Below, one piece after another: positions 13,801 to 27,400 of a stretch of 64,000 bases of DNA; the stretch's first letter is position 1, and every line of letters begins with the position of its first letter. The notes below the pieces were generated by a model that saw only the letters and a program-made list of their open reading frames with translations, was not told the origin of the DNA and searched no databases. The stretch lies in NCBI GenBank assembly GCA_951799425.1, contig OX637403.1, positions 25,386,811 to 25,450,810 on the forward strand, read 5' to 3'. Position numbers and translations under genes: made by a program. This stretch comes from Ilex aquifolium. Lineage: Eukaryota > Streptophyta > Magnoliopsida > Aquifoliales > Aquifoliaceae.

Positions 13801-15120
13801 GAAGCCAGTATACTAAATTAGACATAATTGTAAAAAAATACACAGAAAAAAATATTTTGAAAAAAAGTACACTATTGAGATACAAAGACATAATTAAATG
13901 CCCATTTTGTAAAATTTTATTTCTTAAAATCTGTAACAAGACATTTTTCTTAAGGTCATTTAATTTGAAAGCTCTTCATCCTAAAATTTACTTTCTTAAA
14001 ACGGTTTTAGAAATATATCTTAATTAATTAATTAGATACATTGAAATTTATTTGCGAAGCGCTTCATCTTTGAAAAACGTATTGAGTTTCTTCTTCTTCT
14101 CCAAAAATCACTTCATCTTCCTCGGCGATAAACCCTAAAATTGTTCCCTGAACATCTATAGAGTTTCGTCTTTAAAAGAAAAATCTTACTACTTAGCCCA
14201 TTTGATTTAAAAGATCGTCAAGATCATATATTTTTTGAAGATTTGTTTGTCATTTGAAGATATGTACGAGCGTCGACATTTTGAAGACCAAAATTAGTTG
14301 TTGAAAGTTGATTGTTAGGCTGTATGAAATACCATGTTTCTGCCATATTAATTCATTGTGTGTGAATAAACTGTGTGTATCTCCTAACTGCTGACTGTGT
14401 TTCCCTCATAGTGTAACAAAAGCAGTGTAACAATACATTGTAACAAAGACAGTGTTCAGTGATTTTGTGCATGTGGAAACAAATTCAAAATAGAGATGGA
14501 CTGTTTGAATGAAATTATATGAAAATATATGTTTGACAAAATGTAATAGTACAATATTTTGTGTAAATGTCTTGTTACACTGTTATGGTGTTCTTATATT
14601 AACAAAATTTGAAATTCAAATAAAGTGATATATCATAAAATAAACCAAATATTAAAGTTCTCCCATAAAACTAGAAGATATTTATGTGTATAAATATAAT
14701 TTGAAAACAACATCACTTCAAAAAAAAAAATCGCATGAATCAAGGGATGACATAAATGTACGGAATATTAAAGTTCTCCTAAAAAACTAGGAGATGTTTA
14801 ATGCATAAATATAATTTGAAAACAAAACCACTTTAAAAAAAAAAATACGCATGGATCAAGGGAGGACAAAAATGTCACAAAAAAATCTGAAAATTTCAAA
14901 TAATATGCTTGAACACAAATAAATATCAAAATTAAGGACTTCTTTATTCTATATTTTTTTTGTGTATTTTTTTATAATTTACTCTAATTTGGTATACTTC
15001 TTTCCAATTTTTCCTAAAAAAATTTCACGGCGTAATCAACCCGACCCGTGAACACCGTTAGTTGGAATCATAACATAAATCATATTTGTTGATTAATTAA
15101 ATAAATAACAGTTTTTTTTG
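10845..15120. other. Intergenic region between divergent kinase and XEG113 genes
   Basis: This 4.3-kb AT-rich stretch separates two genes transcribed away from each other, so it should contain both promoters. I see no supportable coding region in it. It holds a T-run/G-run tract at 11879-11902, several short poly-T tracts and a tandem duplication at 14646-14877. Around 13180-13700 the sequence is less AT-rich and looks like a decayed repeat. Confidence 0.55.
14646..14877. repeat. Two-copy tandem duplication, unit about 116 bp
   Basis: Two adjacent copies share AATATTAAAGTTCTCC, then ATAAATATAATTTGAAAACA, then an A-run and a GATCAAGGGA-like word. They differ at scattered positions, so the duplication is not recent. 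No coding content is visible. Confidence 0.75.
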
Positions 15121-15351
15121 GGACAGATTCAGACAGCCAGGGGTGCCGTTGACAATCTGTTGGGATGTCTCTGTTTGAATTCTAAAACCTCTCCTATATC
15201 CATACAACACTCACATTCAAGCTCTGAAGATTCAGAAATTTAGGGTTATTAGGGTTTCTTTTTATTTCTCAGATCATAACAACGAATTAGCATTGTTTTT
15301 TACTTTTTTATTTTTTGGGAAATTGAGGCCCCAAGTTGTTTTGATTGGGAT

Positions 15352-15417
15352 ATGAATAAGAGATGGCTTGGAACAATTCGTGTCAGGAGGTTGCCAATTC
15401 GAAGCCATTGTTCGTGA
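15352..15417 (+). other. Overlapping upstream ORF of XEG113 (21 codons)
   Basis: An ATG lies 11 bases upstream of the chosen XEG113 start in another frame and runs past it to a TGA at 15415-15417. Its context (GATATGA) is weaker than that of the main ATG (GAGATGG, with G at -3 and +4). Some leaky scanning would be needed if the transcript starts upstream of it. Whether it is in the mRNA is not known. Confidence 0.45.
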
Positions 15418-18400
15418 CAATTTACGCTACCGTGCTGAGTGGAATCGTCATCTCTTCCTTCTACGTCTTCTCTGCCATTTACTCCTCCGGCGACTCACCA
15501 GCTCAATCCACCTCCTCCTCCTTATGGCTCTCTCCATCTGCTTCCTGTATGTCCCCTTCTCTCTCTCATTCAATAAACATATGTAGTGGGTGTGTTGGTA
15601 GTGAGTTTCATTTTGTTTTTTTATTGCTTTGGGTGTGTTTGGATGACCAGATAAAACGAAATTATTTCATTTCGTATTTCTATTTTTGAAATTGAGCTGG
15701 AGATATGGATGAAATTTTTTTTTTTTTCCTTCAAAATTATGGGTGCAGTGTATGTGATTGCAATGATCACATACATCAGTAATGAACTAAAAGAAAACTG
15801 GCTCCACTGTATTTAGTAATTTGAATTTGAATCAGTTCTGGTTACATACTTCAGCACAATCGGATATGTAAAGTCTAATGTTTGATCCACAGAATTTTGT
15901 GCACACATATATACATATATATATATCTTGCACACGCACACATAAGTTCGCCTTTTGAGTTTTGTGTTTAAAGAGTTTATATTTCGCGTGCAAGTGAAGT
16001 AATGAAAAAGGGAAAAAATTTAAAACTTTGTGATGGACAAAGCTACCAATGCAAGGGATTTGATTGGGAGTCCTTGGTAATTTTTCATTTTCCATGACAT
16101 ATATTCAAGCGTCCATTTCTGTTACCATGATATTGCCTTTTGCGCCTGGCATATTATCACATGACCTATTGGATGTTTATCTCTACAGCTACTGCTAGTT
16201 TTCAACCCATGATGAATATGCACTGACAATGCTGTCTCCAAATTCTCAACTTTACACTCAAACATTGCATGCCTGCATCAATTTTTAGATGAGGGTCATG
16301 ATTAAATTTTTGCATAGCAAGTTTGGCGCCCAAGAGAGTCAACTTCCTTTTAACTGTTAGAGACTCCAACATGAAATCTTAACAGCTTTAATATCAGCCA
16401 ATCCTACAATTCTGTGGTGCTTTTTTTTATAGGAAATGATTTGCATCTTTTTTTCGAATGTGAAATCCACTTCCAACTGAATCAGGGGAAAGAAGAGTCA
16501 TAGGCACTCTAAGTTGTTATAATTTTGTATCAGATCGTCACTGTTTTACTAGTTGCATGGAGGTGATTTTATTATAGAACTTCTTGTATTTGGGGCACTC
16601 TCTATAATGTCAATATTTATTTTCAAGAAGGTATGTTCTGAGAAAAAAATAAGCAAAACATTTCTTATTTATGTGATGGCACCCCAAAATTGTGAACTCA
16701 CGCTTTCTACATGGACGTTTCTATCTATTTTTTCTTCCCTTTCTCACCTTTCTTCCCATGGCTTTTTGCCCTTTTTCTTATTTTTATGCGTATCTTATTT
16801 TAGATGCAGCTCCGCCCTTGGATCGAAATCCAAATTCTTCTCAACTAACCACAGGGGGCTCCATGTCGGCATCAACCACTCAGCCTCGCAAATTGTTGAA
16901 ACCTATTTGGGAAGTCCCCCCTCCCGGATCTAGAATGCCATCCCTGAAGACCTTTCGATTGACAAAGGAGCTAGTTCAACAAAGGGCGAAAGATAACATT
17001 TTAATAGTGACCTTTGGTAACTATGCCTTCTTGGACTTTATCTTGACATGGGCTAAACACTTGACGGATTTGGGTCTTGACAATCTTCTTGTTGGTAAGT
17101 TTTCCACAACATCAGCCACATATTTTGTTGCAGTAAAGACAAGCTTATGTATCTCAACTTGACAAATTAAGGAACCTAAAACTGTTTTTATAGGTGCAAT
17201 GGACACAAAACTGGTGGAGGCTTTGTATTGGAGAGGTGTACCAGTTTTTGATATGGGGAGCCATCTGACCACAATAGATGTTGGATGGGGCTCACCCACA
17301 TTTCATAAAATGGGGAGAGAAAAGGCTATTCTGATTGATTCCATCCTACCTTTTGGTGTTGAATTACTGATGTGTGATACAGACATGGTGTGGTTAAAGG
17401 TAATCTTTCATGCTTGTTACTTGATTGTTCATTTAAGATTAAACCTGTCTTCATATCCAAGCATTCTTGTGTTGATCCACCCTTTGGCCAAATGAATGAT
17501 TGTTGTGTACTCGTGAATTTTTTTCTAACTTATGGTGGGCGAGCTGGGTTTGGCTGGATGAATTAATTTTCTTTTAAAGTAGATTTTTATATGGATGACT
17601 TCTCTTTAAGTTATCTTCCTGGTAAATTTTTTTGGTACACTTTCCTGGTAAAATTTCTTTTTATGGTCCAGACTGCTTTTGGAATTAGAAAAAATAACTG
17701 CAAAGAAACTAAGTCAAGGAAAAAAAATAAGACAAGCAGCATGAGAAAAGAAGAAAAGCAGCAGCAGTTACATTTATTTGTTTCCTGGTCCATGTAGAAG
17801 ACCTTGAGGCTTGTACGCTACATAATATCAAGATGCTAGTTCTTATATATTCAATGAGCCATGAGTGTCCTTGCGATATCGTTTAGCTTGTCATTTTTCT
17901 CAATTTGTCTTTCTACATACGACTGCTTTCTTTTTTATGAGTGTATTTTATTTACTTTTTCGGGCATGCTATTCTTAAGGAGCTGCAATTTTGTTCATTA
18001 AACATTTCCCCTTCTATCAATTCCTTTTTTTTTTTTTTGCTCCTGTTTATTGGTACATGCTTTTGACTATTTGCTATGTTCCTGAGACAGAATCCACTTC
18101 CATATCTTGCTCGTTTTCCTGAAGCAGATATCTTAACTTCAACCGATCTAGTTATACCAACTGTTTCTGATGACAGGTTGGACATCTGGCAACAAGGTAA
18201 AGTTTATCTGAAAGAACATCTGCTCATCTGCATCTTTTATAGTTGTTCTAAATCGCTATCTTATGTCAAACTTGTATAGTTCTTCAGTTTTTATTGCATG
18301 CAGGTAGCTAATCATGAACAGGGTTCTATCATTTTTCTCTTTTTTTTTTTTTCTATTTTCAATCGGATTTTATGATCTGGCTCTTGTCAGTGCTCACAAT

Positions 18401-21400
18401 AGTGAGAGTCTCGTGCATTGAACTGCCCAATTGTGTGCAAGTCGTGTGTTATTACGGATGTCCAGACTTTAACAGTACCAATTGTTAAAATACGTAACAA
18501 TTATTGACCAGTCTGGTCCAAAAGGGCAATGCTCCGGCCAAATGGGAGCTGTTAACCACATAAGCCCTGCAGGCTTGTAGGTTTATAATAACCATTGTTC
18601 TTGTGAAAGTGTGTTCCTTTTTCACTGCAGATATCTTATCTTCTTTAGTCCTAGGAGATTGCATATGTGTCACTTTTCAAAATTTTTTTTTTTTTGGGAA
18701 ACTTTTAAATATAGTATCCAATTTACACTTGTACCCCAAAAAAATCTTTGGGACATGTTTCACATAACCTTAAGATTCCAAAATTATTAGAACAATGAGA
18801 TGATGGCCAAAGTTACATGAATCATTCATGGTTCCACATGTTGGGAAAATTATCCAAATGCTGAACTTAGGGAATATAATTTTTCTTAAAAAGCGCACAC
18901 ATGTTCCACTTGGAATCCGAACCCGGCGTTTCACCTTCTATGAAATACAAGAGGTACCCTCAAGGTACTATTTTTTTGGCTGTGATACTCCAGTTAACAG
19001 CCGATGGTAAGACACGTTGACCCTTGGCCCCACTGGACTTGAACCTTGCGATTTTGATTTGGGTATGGTTAGAGATACCACTTTAAGTCTCTTGCATAAA
19101 TGAAGCCAATATGCTTGATGTATTCATCACATTATGTATGGTAGTTTGGGACAGAGTGTGGAATCAGAAATTGACTGTAGGAGTTAGAAAACATTATTCT
19201 CCCTGCCAGTGGATTGAAAGCCCCCGGTTGCCAAACAAAAAAGGTCCTCTTTCTTAATTCTCATTCAAGAATGGCAATCACATCCATCTGGAAAATAAAT
19301 GAGCTATGGTATAATGGCTTATGTTATCCTCGCAGATTGTGTGTAACCACCACCAACAAGGTTTCTTCACTATCAATACTGCATTCTTGAGAATGTTGTT
19401 TCACAATGATTCTAGCCTTCGAAAATTCCACTTTCACTCCAGCAACTTCCTCTCTTATTATTGCACTTATTTGCAAAGATTGAGAATGTTTTGCTGACAA
19501 AATTCTAGAGGTCTAGATTCATGTCCTACTCAAAATCTGGGTGGGGTGATGTGCCTTGTCTAGGGTAGGTGGTGATCAGCCTTTTTTACTCGAGGCCAAA
19601 GATAAGTTTGGTCTGACCTTGGGTTGGCAAAGGTTGTGCTACCAAAGTACAATGAAAACTGTATACACTCTGTGTCATAATTAAACAGTCAAGCAATGAT
19701 TATCAAATTGTAGGTCTTGGTCCAGGTCTTTAACAGATGTAATATATCTATCATAGAAAAATTCTTTGAGTCGGGTATTTGTTTTGGGCTGGTTAATAAA
19801 TCACTTGAAGTTCATTCCTCGGCGTAATGTTATTTTTGACACATATTTTGGTTTAAGACTACCTATGGGCATATGCTTTAGGTTGAGCTTCAGTTGGAGT
19901 TCTCTGAATTATGGCAAAGGCTAGGTTTTTACCTCGTTACCTCCTAGAAAATAGGACTTTGGATCTGATCAACAATTGGGGAGAGTTTGCTCTGTTTATG
20001 TATTACCTTATCAATATTGAAAGACCATGGGTGGCTTTCTTCGGAAACGTGGTTGAGTGGAATCCCTAGTGTAGGATGGTTTGAGGATTGAAATTGGAAT
20101 TGCATGAGTCTATTTTGAGCCTTTTTTCATGTGGTGATCCCACATAACAATAGGGAGATGCTTGCTGTTGGAGGTGAAATCTAAATGCTTGTTATACTGT
20201 CATTAGAGGGGTGCCTCAAATGGGGTTCCTATAACCGGGAATTTGGGGCACAAGGACTCCCTTGAAAGAACCTTTTTGGTATGAACTAGAAGCTATTTTG
20301 CATATTGGCAGTCTTAGAATGGAGAAGACAACTTGTCAATTGGTGTTGCTGATGCAAGAAGTCTAAGGAGCTCTTTTATCATTTGTTACTTTCTTTGGGT
20401 GGTTTGTGAGGTGTGTAAGTTGTGTGCTTTGCAGCATTGCATTTGTGGTGCCCAGCTTGACTTTGGAGTTGTTGAGTAGTTGAAGAGGGATTCAAGTTAC
20501 GAAGAGGCATCAGAAGGGATGGGATTTGCCCCTCTTTGCCTTATGTGGGCTATTTGGGTTGGAGGATTAGAAGGTTGTTCAAGGGGACAGAGCTTCTCAT
20601 TCACAGCCTACGGCTTTTTTTGTTGAATCTTTTCTTTTTGGCTTAGTAAGGTGTTCCTAGGATCTTTACATTTTTTTTTTGTTTTCAGATATGTTTTCTT
20701 AGGAGTTTAGTGTTGATTTCTGTGGGTGCTCTTTTTGTATATGTTGCGTGTGTGAGTTGTGATTCTTTTGCCCCTTTTATGCTATACTTCGCTTATCAAT
20801 CAAAGAATTGGACATGTTAAGGACCTGTAATGATGGAATGCGTGCACATTTCTATGTGTATATTTTGATATGGGAGTATCCAAGTGAGGACCCAAGACCT
20901 AAGGCCGAGTTTAGGACCAGTAATTTTCAGCCATGAATTCAAGCCAGTTGAAGTGAGCCTGGTAGAAATTCTGTTTCTAGGTGTCCATGTTTTTGCATCC
21001 TCTTGAGCATGATCTCTTCCCATTGCTACTCAGCCTTGATTAGGGTGGCCCAATTTCAAATCTAATATGTGCTTAATGATTTAGTGGGGAAGTCCAACTT
21101 AAAATATGTTCTTCTTCCTCAAGTTGTTGCTTGAAATGAGTAGGCGATTTGCAATTATGGAATTGAACTTTCTTCATACGACGGCTATTATGCTTAATCA
21201 GTTTTATTCATTTGGGACAGTTGGTGCTGCCTACAATGTCGGAATTTTCCACTGGCGGCCTACAGAATCTTCAAAAAAATTGGCAAAAGAATGGAAAGAT
21301 ATGCTTTTGGCTGATGACAAGACATGGGATCAGAATGGTTTCAATGATCTTGTCCACAGACAGTTGGGGCCATCTGTTGATGACGACAGTGGGCTTGTAT

Positions 21401-24400
21401 ATGCTTATGATGGAAACCTCAAGCTGGGACTTCTGCCAGCAAGTATTTTTTGTAGTGGGCATACTTATTTCGTCCAGGTACCCTAGATTTGTCTGGGATT
21501 ATGGCATCGCCACTTGGTCATTCCCAGCATCTTTCTGTTTGCACTCTGGACTCCCAGCTCGTTTCCTAGTTTGCTTACTAGTTTTGCCTTCAGCTTTCAG
21601 AATGTAATGGTTGGAACCCGAACACTTAGCAGGATGAATTGAATGCACAGCATTTTCTAAACCATTGTGTACATTGACAGGCCATGTATCTCCAACTCAG
21701 ACTGGAGCCATATGCTGTACATACCACCTTCCAATATGCTGGTACTGAAGGAAAGCGTCACCGATTACGTGAAGCCATGGTTTTTTATGATCCTCCTGAG
21801 TACTACGATTCACCTGGTACTTCTTTTTTTTTTTAAATGTTTCTACATCTATCTAACATAGCATTTCATTACTACAAATTGCTTGCTCTGTGAGCTTATT
21901 CTTTGTTATTATTATGGTTCATATTAGATCTTTCGTGTGATGTTCTGCGTAGTTGTTTTTGTTATTATTGTGTTTCAATTTTATGATAAGTGACTGCATG
22001 GTTGTCTTTTTTACTTTAAATATTAGATCTTGTGTTTTGGAAAAAGTTATCTTCCATGTCATATGAGATTAAACTTGATTGTGAATTATATCTGCCCAGA
22101 CTTCCGCATGAGATTGAAAAACCTTAATGCACATCTCCATGCATCTCTTTTTGGGTATATTCAACAAATTGCAGATGGATCTTCAATTCACCAGCAAACT
22201 TGAAATGAGAAGTTCTTGTGCATTCTCGTGATTACCATTCCCAAGAATGGTGCCTTATCTTCTAGCCAATGTTTTCAAGCCCTTAATCAACAAAGTTTGT
22301 ACCATTATTGATGTATAACTTGATGCTTTTTTGTGTGCATCTTTCCTCTTAGTATTGCCGTTTGTTAGTTAGTCCATTTGCTAGATGTGTTGAAATCCAA
22401 TTTTGTTGAATCTTATGCAGGAGGTTTCTTGACATTTAGGCCATCTATTCCTAAGAGCTTGTTACTAGACGGAGAGCATAATATTGAGTCACACTTCTCT
22501 CTCATTAATTACCAAGTATGCATGTGTTACATAATCCTATCGACTTCTGTTACATTTTTTGTAACTATCATTTTTAATGTAATTAATTATGTTATCAATA
22601 TTTCTCTTTAGGTAAAACAAATAAGGACAGCGCTTGCTATTGCTTCATTGTTGAATCGTACACTGGTGAGAACTATCATGACTTTTAGCGTTATTTATTT
22701 GATGGGCAGTGTTGGTCGAGTAGACATTTACTCCGTTGAAGGAAGAAAATGATGACTGAATACTTTCTCTGGATTAAGACTCTTGATAATGGCTTTCATT
22801 TTGTATAAAGAATGTTAGATACAAAAAGATGATTATATATGTATATAGGAAGACAATCCCAAAAAGAAAGCATTTAGAAAGATGATAATATATGACCTCA
22901 CTCTTTTCCAAAAGATTGCAGATTAGCGACCCCCACCCTCCTTCCAATTTTATGTGCTGGGATGCCGACAGAATTTTCTATCGGCCTTCTAATCCCAAGC
23001 AGGGCAACGTGACAGCTGAGTTTACTACCAAAAGAAAAAACTCTCAAAATGCCCTCAAGTCTTAAAACTAAGAAAACAAACGAAAATTGTACTTCCTGCA
23101 TAGGAAGCTTAAATTAACATAAAATTAGGCTTGATCTAAAAAAAAAAAAAAAAACTTAGTTCGATAGGCCTTAAGCGAGCTCCATGTTTAATTCCCAGTG
23201 TGTCCCATTTCTTCCCATCAAACACTGCATTACACATTATTTACAGTACTATGCTAAGATTCCAATTGTAAAAATTGTTTGTCTCTGTTATTTTTCATTA
23301 CTTGGGGTGATAAAATCTTACCACTACTTCTGCTATGTGTTTGTTATCTAGTGGCCACTACAGATAAATATCACAACATTTATCACAATACCTGACTCTG
23401 GTCTGGTATTGGAGATGATAAATCTATGATCTTGCTTTCTGCTTAATTTTGTCTACAAATATGAGTTTAATCTGCCTGACTTTATGTGTTTCCAATTACT
23501 GTGAATGCCTTACTGAAACTATCGATTTAAACTCGAGAGACGGTGTCATGAAAAATTGTTTAAACCTGCAAAGTTCTTTGATCCAGAAAAGAACCAGGTT
23601 TAAGGATTGGAGTTTGGATTTGAGGTTGGTTACCAGGTCAAACAAGGTAACTATAATGATTATATTGATAAGTATATAACACTATATATAATATAAATCT
23701 AGGGAGAAAATACAAATGTATTACCTGCTGAAAACATCAAATACAAACAACACACGAGAATAGTCTCATAAGCACAAGTTATCCAAACTGGTGTTCCCTT
23801 TGGCAACACAGCTCAAGGTTGCCCAAAATAAAAGAAGTCAAAGAAAGGAAAATTATTCACAAGAGACTAATCCTTGAAAAACTTGAAAATTGTTTTTGTG
23901 GCCTTTCTTCGAATCTTATAAGATTGAATTATAACCTCACCACTTATTCCGTAGTGTTTTGATATGATACCAAAAAATATTTTAACCATACAAAATAGCG
24001 ATAGATAATGCAATTCTAGACTGACCTTGATTTAAAATAGCTAATTTGACCCATTTCTTTCCATTTTCTATCTTTCTCTACAAATTTTTCAATGACAGTG
24101 AAAGTCTTATTTCACTATCCAAAACCACTTCTTTTCTTTCCACTCTATCTCTTTGTACAATTTTATCACTATCTGTTGGAGTTATTTCCTAGTTTGGAGT
24201 TATTTCCTAGTTTGTTAGAGTTTTTCTTATTTTACCTAGTTTGGAGTTATTTCCTAGTTTGTTAGGGTTTTCCTTATTTTACCCTTATTGTACCTTTATT
24301 TTTGACTATATATACGGGGGCTGTACAATTGGTTTGTATCCCTTTCTTTCTTCTAAATATTTTAAGTTGGTATCAGAGCCTAACTCTAATCCTAGCCCCT

Positions 24401-27400
24401 CCTCCACGTTGCAACCACCAGCCACCACACTGTTTCTAGACTTTTTGGTGGATTGTTAGATTTTTTGAGGTTCTAAGGGCTGTGAACAGTGTCGAAGTAC
24501 TGTTCACGCGCTGTGAACAGTGCCGAAGTACTGTTCACACACTGTGAACAGTGCCGAAGTTACTGTGAACAGTGCCGAATTTGACTGTTATGGGTATTTG
24601 ATTTGCAAAGTTATTGAGTTGATTTGTGGCGAACTTTGGATTGTTTGGCGTTGGCTGTCTCCTCTCTTCTACTAGTGTTTCTCGTTGTTTGGTCTTCCTC
24701 TCTTCTGCTAGTGTTTCTCGTTGTTTGGTCTTCCTCGCTGAACTAGTCGTTGCAAGGTAAGAAATCCTAATTACTAGGGTTTGTTGATTTTGGCTACTGC
24801 TGGTTGAGGCTATTGGTTTGGCAACGAGAAACACTAGCAGAAGAGAGCAGACAGCCAACGCCAAACAATCCAAAGTTCGTCACAAATCAACTCAACAACT
24901 TTGCAAATCAAATACCCATAACAGTCAAATTCGGCACTGTTCACAGCGCGTGAACAGTAACTTCGGCACTGTTCACAGCGCGTAAACAGTACTTCGGCAC
25001 TGTTTACAGCCCTTAGAACCTCAAAAAATCTAACAATCCACCAAAAAGTCTAGAAGCAGTGTGGTGGCTAGTGGTTGCAACGTGGATGAGGGGCTAGGAT
25101 TAGAGTTAGGCTCTGATACCAACTTGAAATATTTAGAAGAAAGAAAGGGATACAAACCAATTGTAGAGCCCCGTATATATAGTCAAAAATAAAGGTACAA
25201 TAAGGGTAAAATAAGGAAAACCCTAACAAACTAGGAAATAACTCCAAATTAGGAAATAACTCCAAACTAGGTAAAATAAGGAAAACTCTAACAAACTAGG
25301 AAATAACTACAATACTAGGGTTTGTTGATTTTGGCTACTGCTGGTTGAGGTTATTGGTTTGGCTTTTCTTCTTCTCTTTGTCTGATTTGGGCTTCTCTCT
25401 GTTGGGCACCGTGACCTGATTATTTGAGAGCTTTTTTTGACCTTCTTTATTTGTCGCTATTGGTCGACTGGAGGTATATTGTTCTCCCTTATTTTATCTC
25501 TCTATTTATTTTAGAGATTTCTTCGTTGGTCTGCTCTTGATGCAGTAGATCATTTATTTATATTTCTTGGATTTCTGGGCACCGTGACCTGATTATTTGG
25601 GAGCTTTTTTGGACCTTCTTTATTTGTCGCTATTGGTCGACTGGAGGTATATTGTTCTCCCTTATTTTATCTCTCTATTTATTTTATAGTTGTTTTTCTG
25701 TCACGGGTGCCCTAGTATTATTGTTGCTATGAGCACTACTGAGGGATTTGAGACCCCTACTGTTGACACCTCTACCGTTGAGACCTCTATTGGTACTTCC
25801 ACCTTTATGTTTGACCAGCGCCGTTAGGGAGCCCCAGACCAGTGCAGACAGGGGGATTCTCGTCAGTGTGATTATTGTGGCCGACCAGGATATCTCAGGG
25901 CTACTTGTTGGAAGCTCCATCCGGAGTTTAAGCCGTCTCCTTGCGGCCGTACTGCTGCTATTTCTGAGATACCACTACCTACTACCGTTGTTCCTGTTGC
26001 TGCTCCTACTGTTCCTCCTTGGCAGAGTGATATGGATGCTATCACATCCCGATTGGATATACTTATGTCCACTCTGACTTCTCAGGGTCCGACTTCTTCT
26101 ACTGCCACCACTACAGGACCTGAGTACCAGGAGGATTATTATCAGGGGACATGAGATAGATGGATTTGTCTTTATCTGTTCCTAGCTTGCATGCTAGTAT
26201 TTTACCTAGTTCTTCTTCGAGAGAAGGTTAGCAGTGGTATTGTCACTCCATCGTTTGTGGGGATCAGTGATCAGGTTGCAGATGTTTTTACCAAACCTGT
26301 CACTCTATCCATTCTTCGGGACTCCGTTATCAAGCTTGGCTTAATTGACATTTTTGCGCCTAGCTTGAGGGGGAGTGTTGGAGTTATTTCCTAGTTTGTT
26401 AGAGTTTTCCTTATTTTACCTAGTTTGGAGTTATTTCCTAGTTTGTTAGGATTTTCCTTATTTTACCCTTATTGTACCTTTATTTTTGACTATATATGCG
26501 GGGGCTCTACAATTGGTTTGTATCCCTTTCTTTCTTCTAAATATTTCAAGTCTATCGTACTGTTATAAGCCAAATTCATTGTCGAATTGCAATGGGATTA
26601 GTAGTTCATTGTCTTTGACGGTGAAATTGGGGATATTTCACTATCCAATTTGCCTAGAATAATGGAACTGAACATAGTTATCAAAATCGTACGATTCGCG
26701 ATTCGATTCGTACGATTCGGTTCGATATAGGTACAAAACGATTCGTATTTTATATGAGAATCGTTTTAGAGTTGAATCGCACCTGAATCGTACGATTCGA
26801 TTCGTATCACACAAATCGCATGATTCAATCACTTTTTTTCAAAATTCAAAATTTTGGCAAAATAACGTCGTTTTGTCCACTAAACAGTAAACGACGTTTT
26901 GTTTACTGAGGAATCCATGCCCTAATAAAAACTCAACCTCTTTTGTCGTTCTCTCTCTGATGTTGTTTAAAGCTCAACTTGCGTTGCCTAAAGCTAAAGG
27001 CCATGACTAATGCTCTCGCATCATCGGTTGATTTTTGCTCTCAATTCTTTCATGGGTAATTTGTTAGGTTCTAATTTTTTGTTTCAAAATGTTGGCCTAT
27101 ATGTTTTCTCCCAATTAATTTTTTTATTTATTCTTTTTTCATTTATGTTTGTAACATAATCTATACTGGTTGTCATTATTTTGGTTCTTGAATAGCCATG
27201 ATTTTTTAATGAATTTTTTTTTTCAATTTGTTGAATTTGAATATGGTTAAGCAAAAGATGAAAATGAAGCAAAAAGCTAACGTCTTTCTATTTAGATGAC
27301 GTGATTATGTCAATTGATTATTTTTGGAATGCAATAATGTTCAATATTTAATATTTTATCTATTTTAAATATATAGTATTATTTTTTATTTTTGTTCAAA

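Larger units (their letters stand above)
24174..26551 (+). mobile_element. Rearranged non-autonomous Ty1/copia element
   Basis: A 5-bp duplication, CTATC, flanks the element (24169-24173 and 26552-26556). Similar LTRs of 194 and 176 bp lie at the ends. A primer-binding site TGGTATCAGAGC (initiator Met tRNA) abuts the 5' LTR and a purine tract GAGGGGGAG abuts the 3' LTR. Coding relics are a gag zinc knuckle (CDYCGRPGYLRATC, with Tyr in place of the usual His, near 25869-25910) and the end of copia RNase H (DQVADVFTKP, near 26266-26295). Protease, integrase and most of reverse transcriptase are missing. An inverted second copy of the 5' LTR and leader sits inside. The LTR appears to end in AAGT rather than the usual CA. 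Confidence 0.88.

Noticed and set aside
18880-19050. tRNA-like words (GGAATCCGAACC, GGACTTGAACC)
   Set aside because: No partner A box at the right distance and no cloverleaf could be formed, so neither a tRNA gene nor a SINE is supported.
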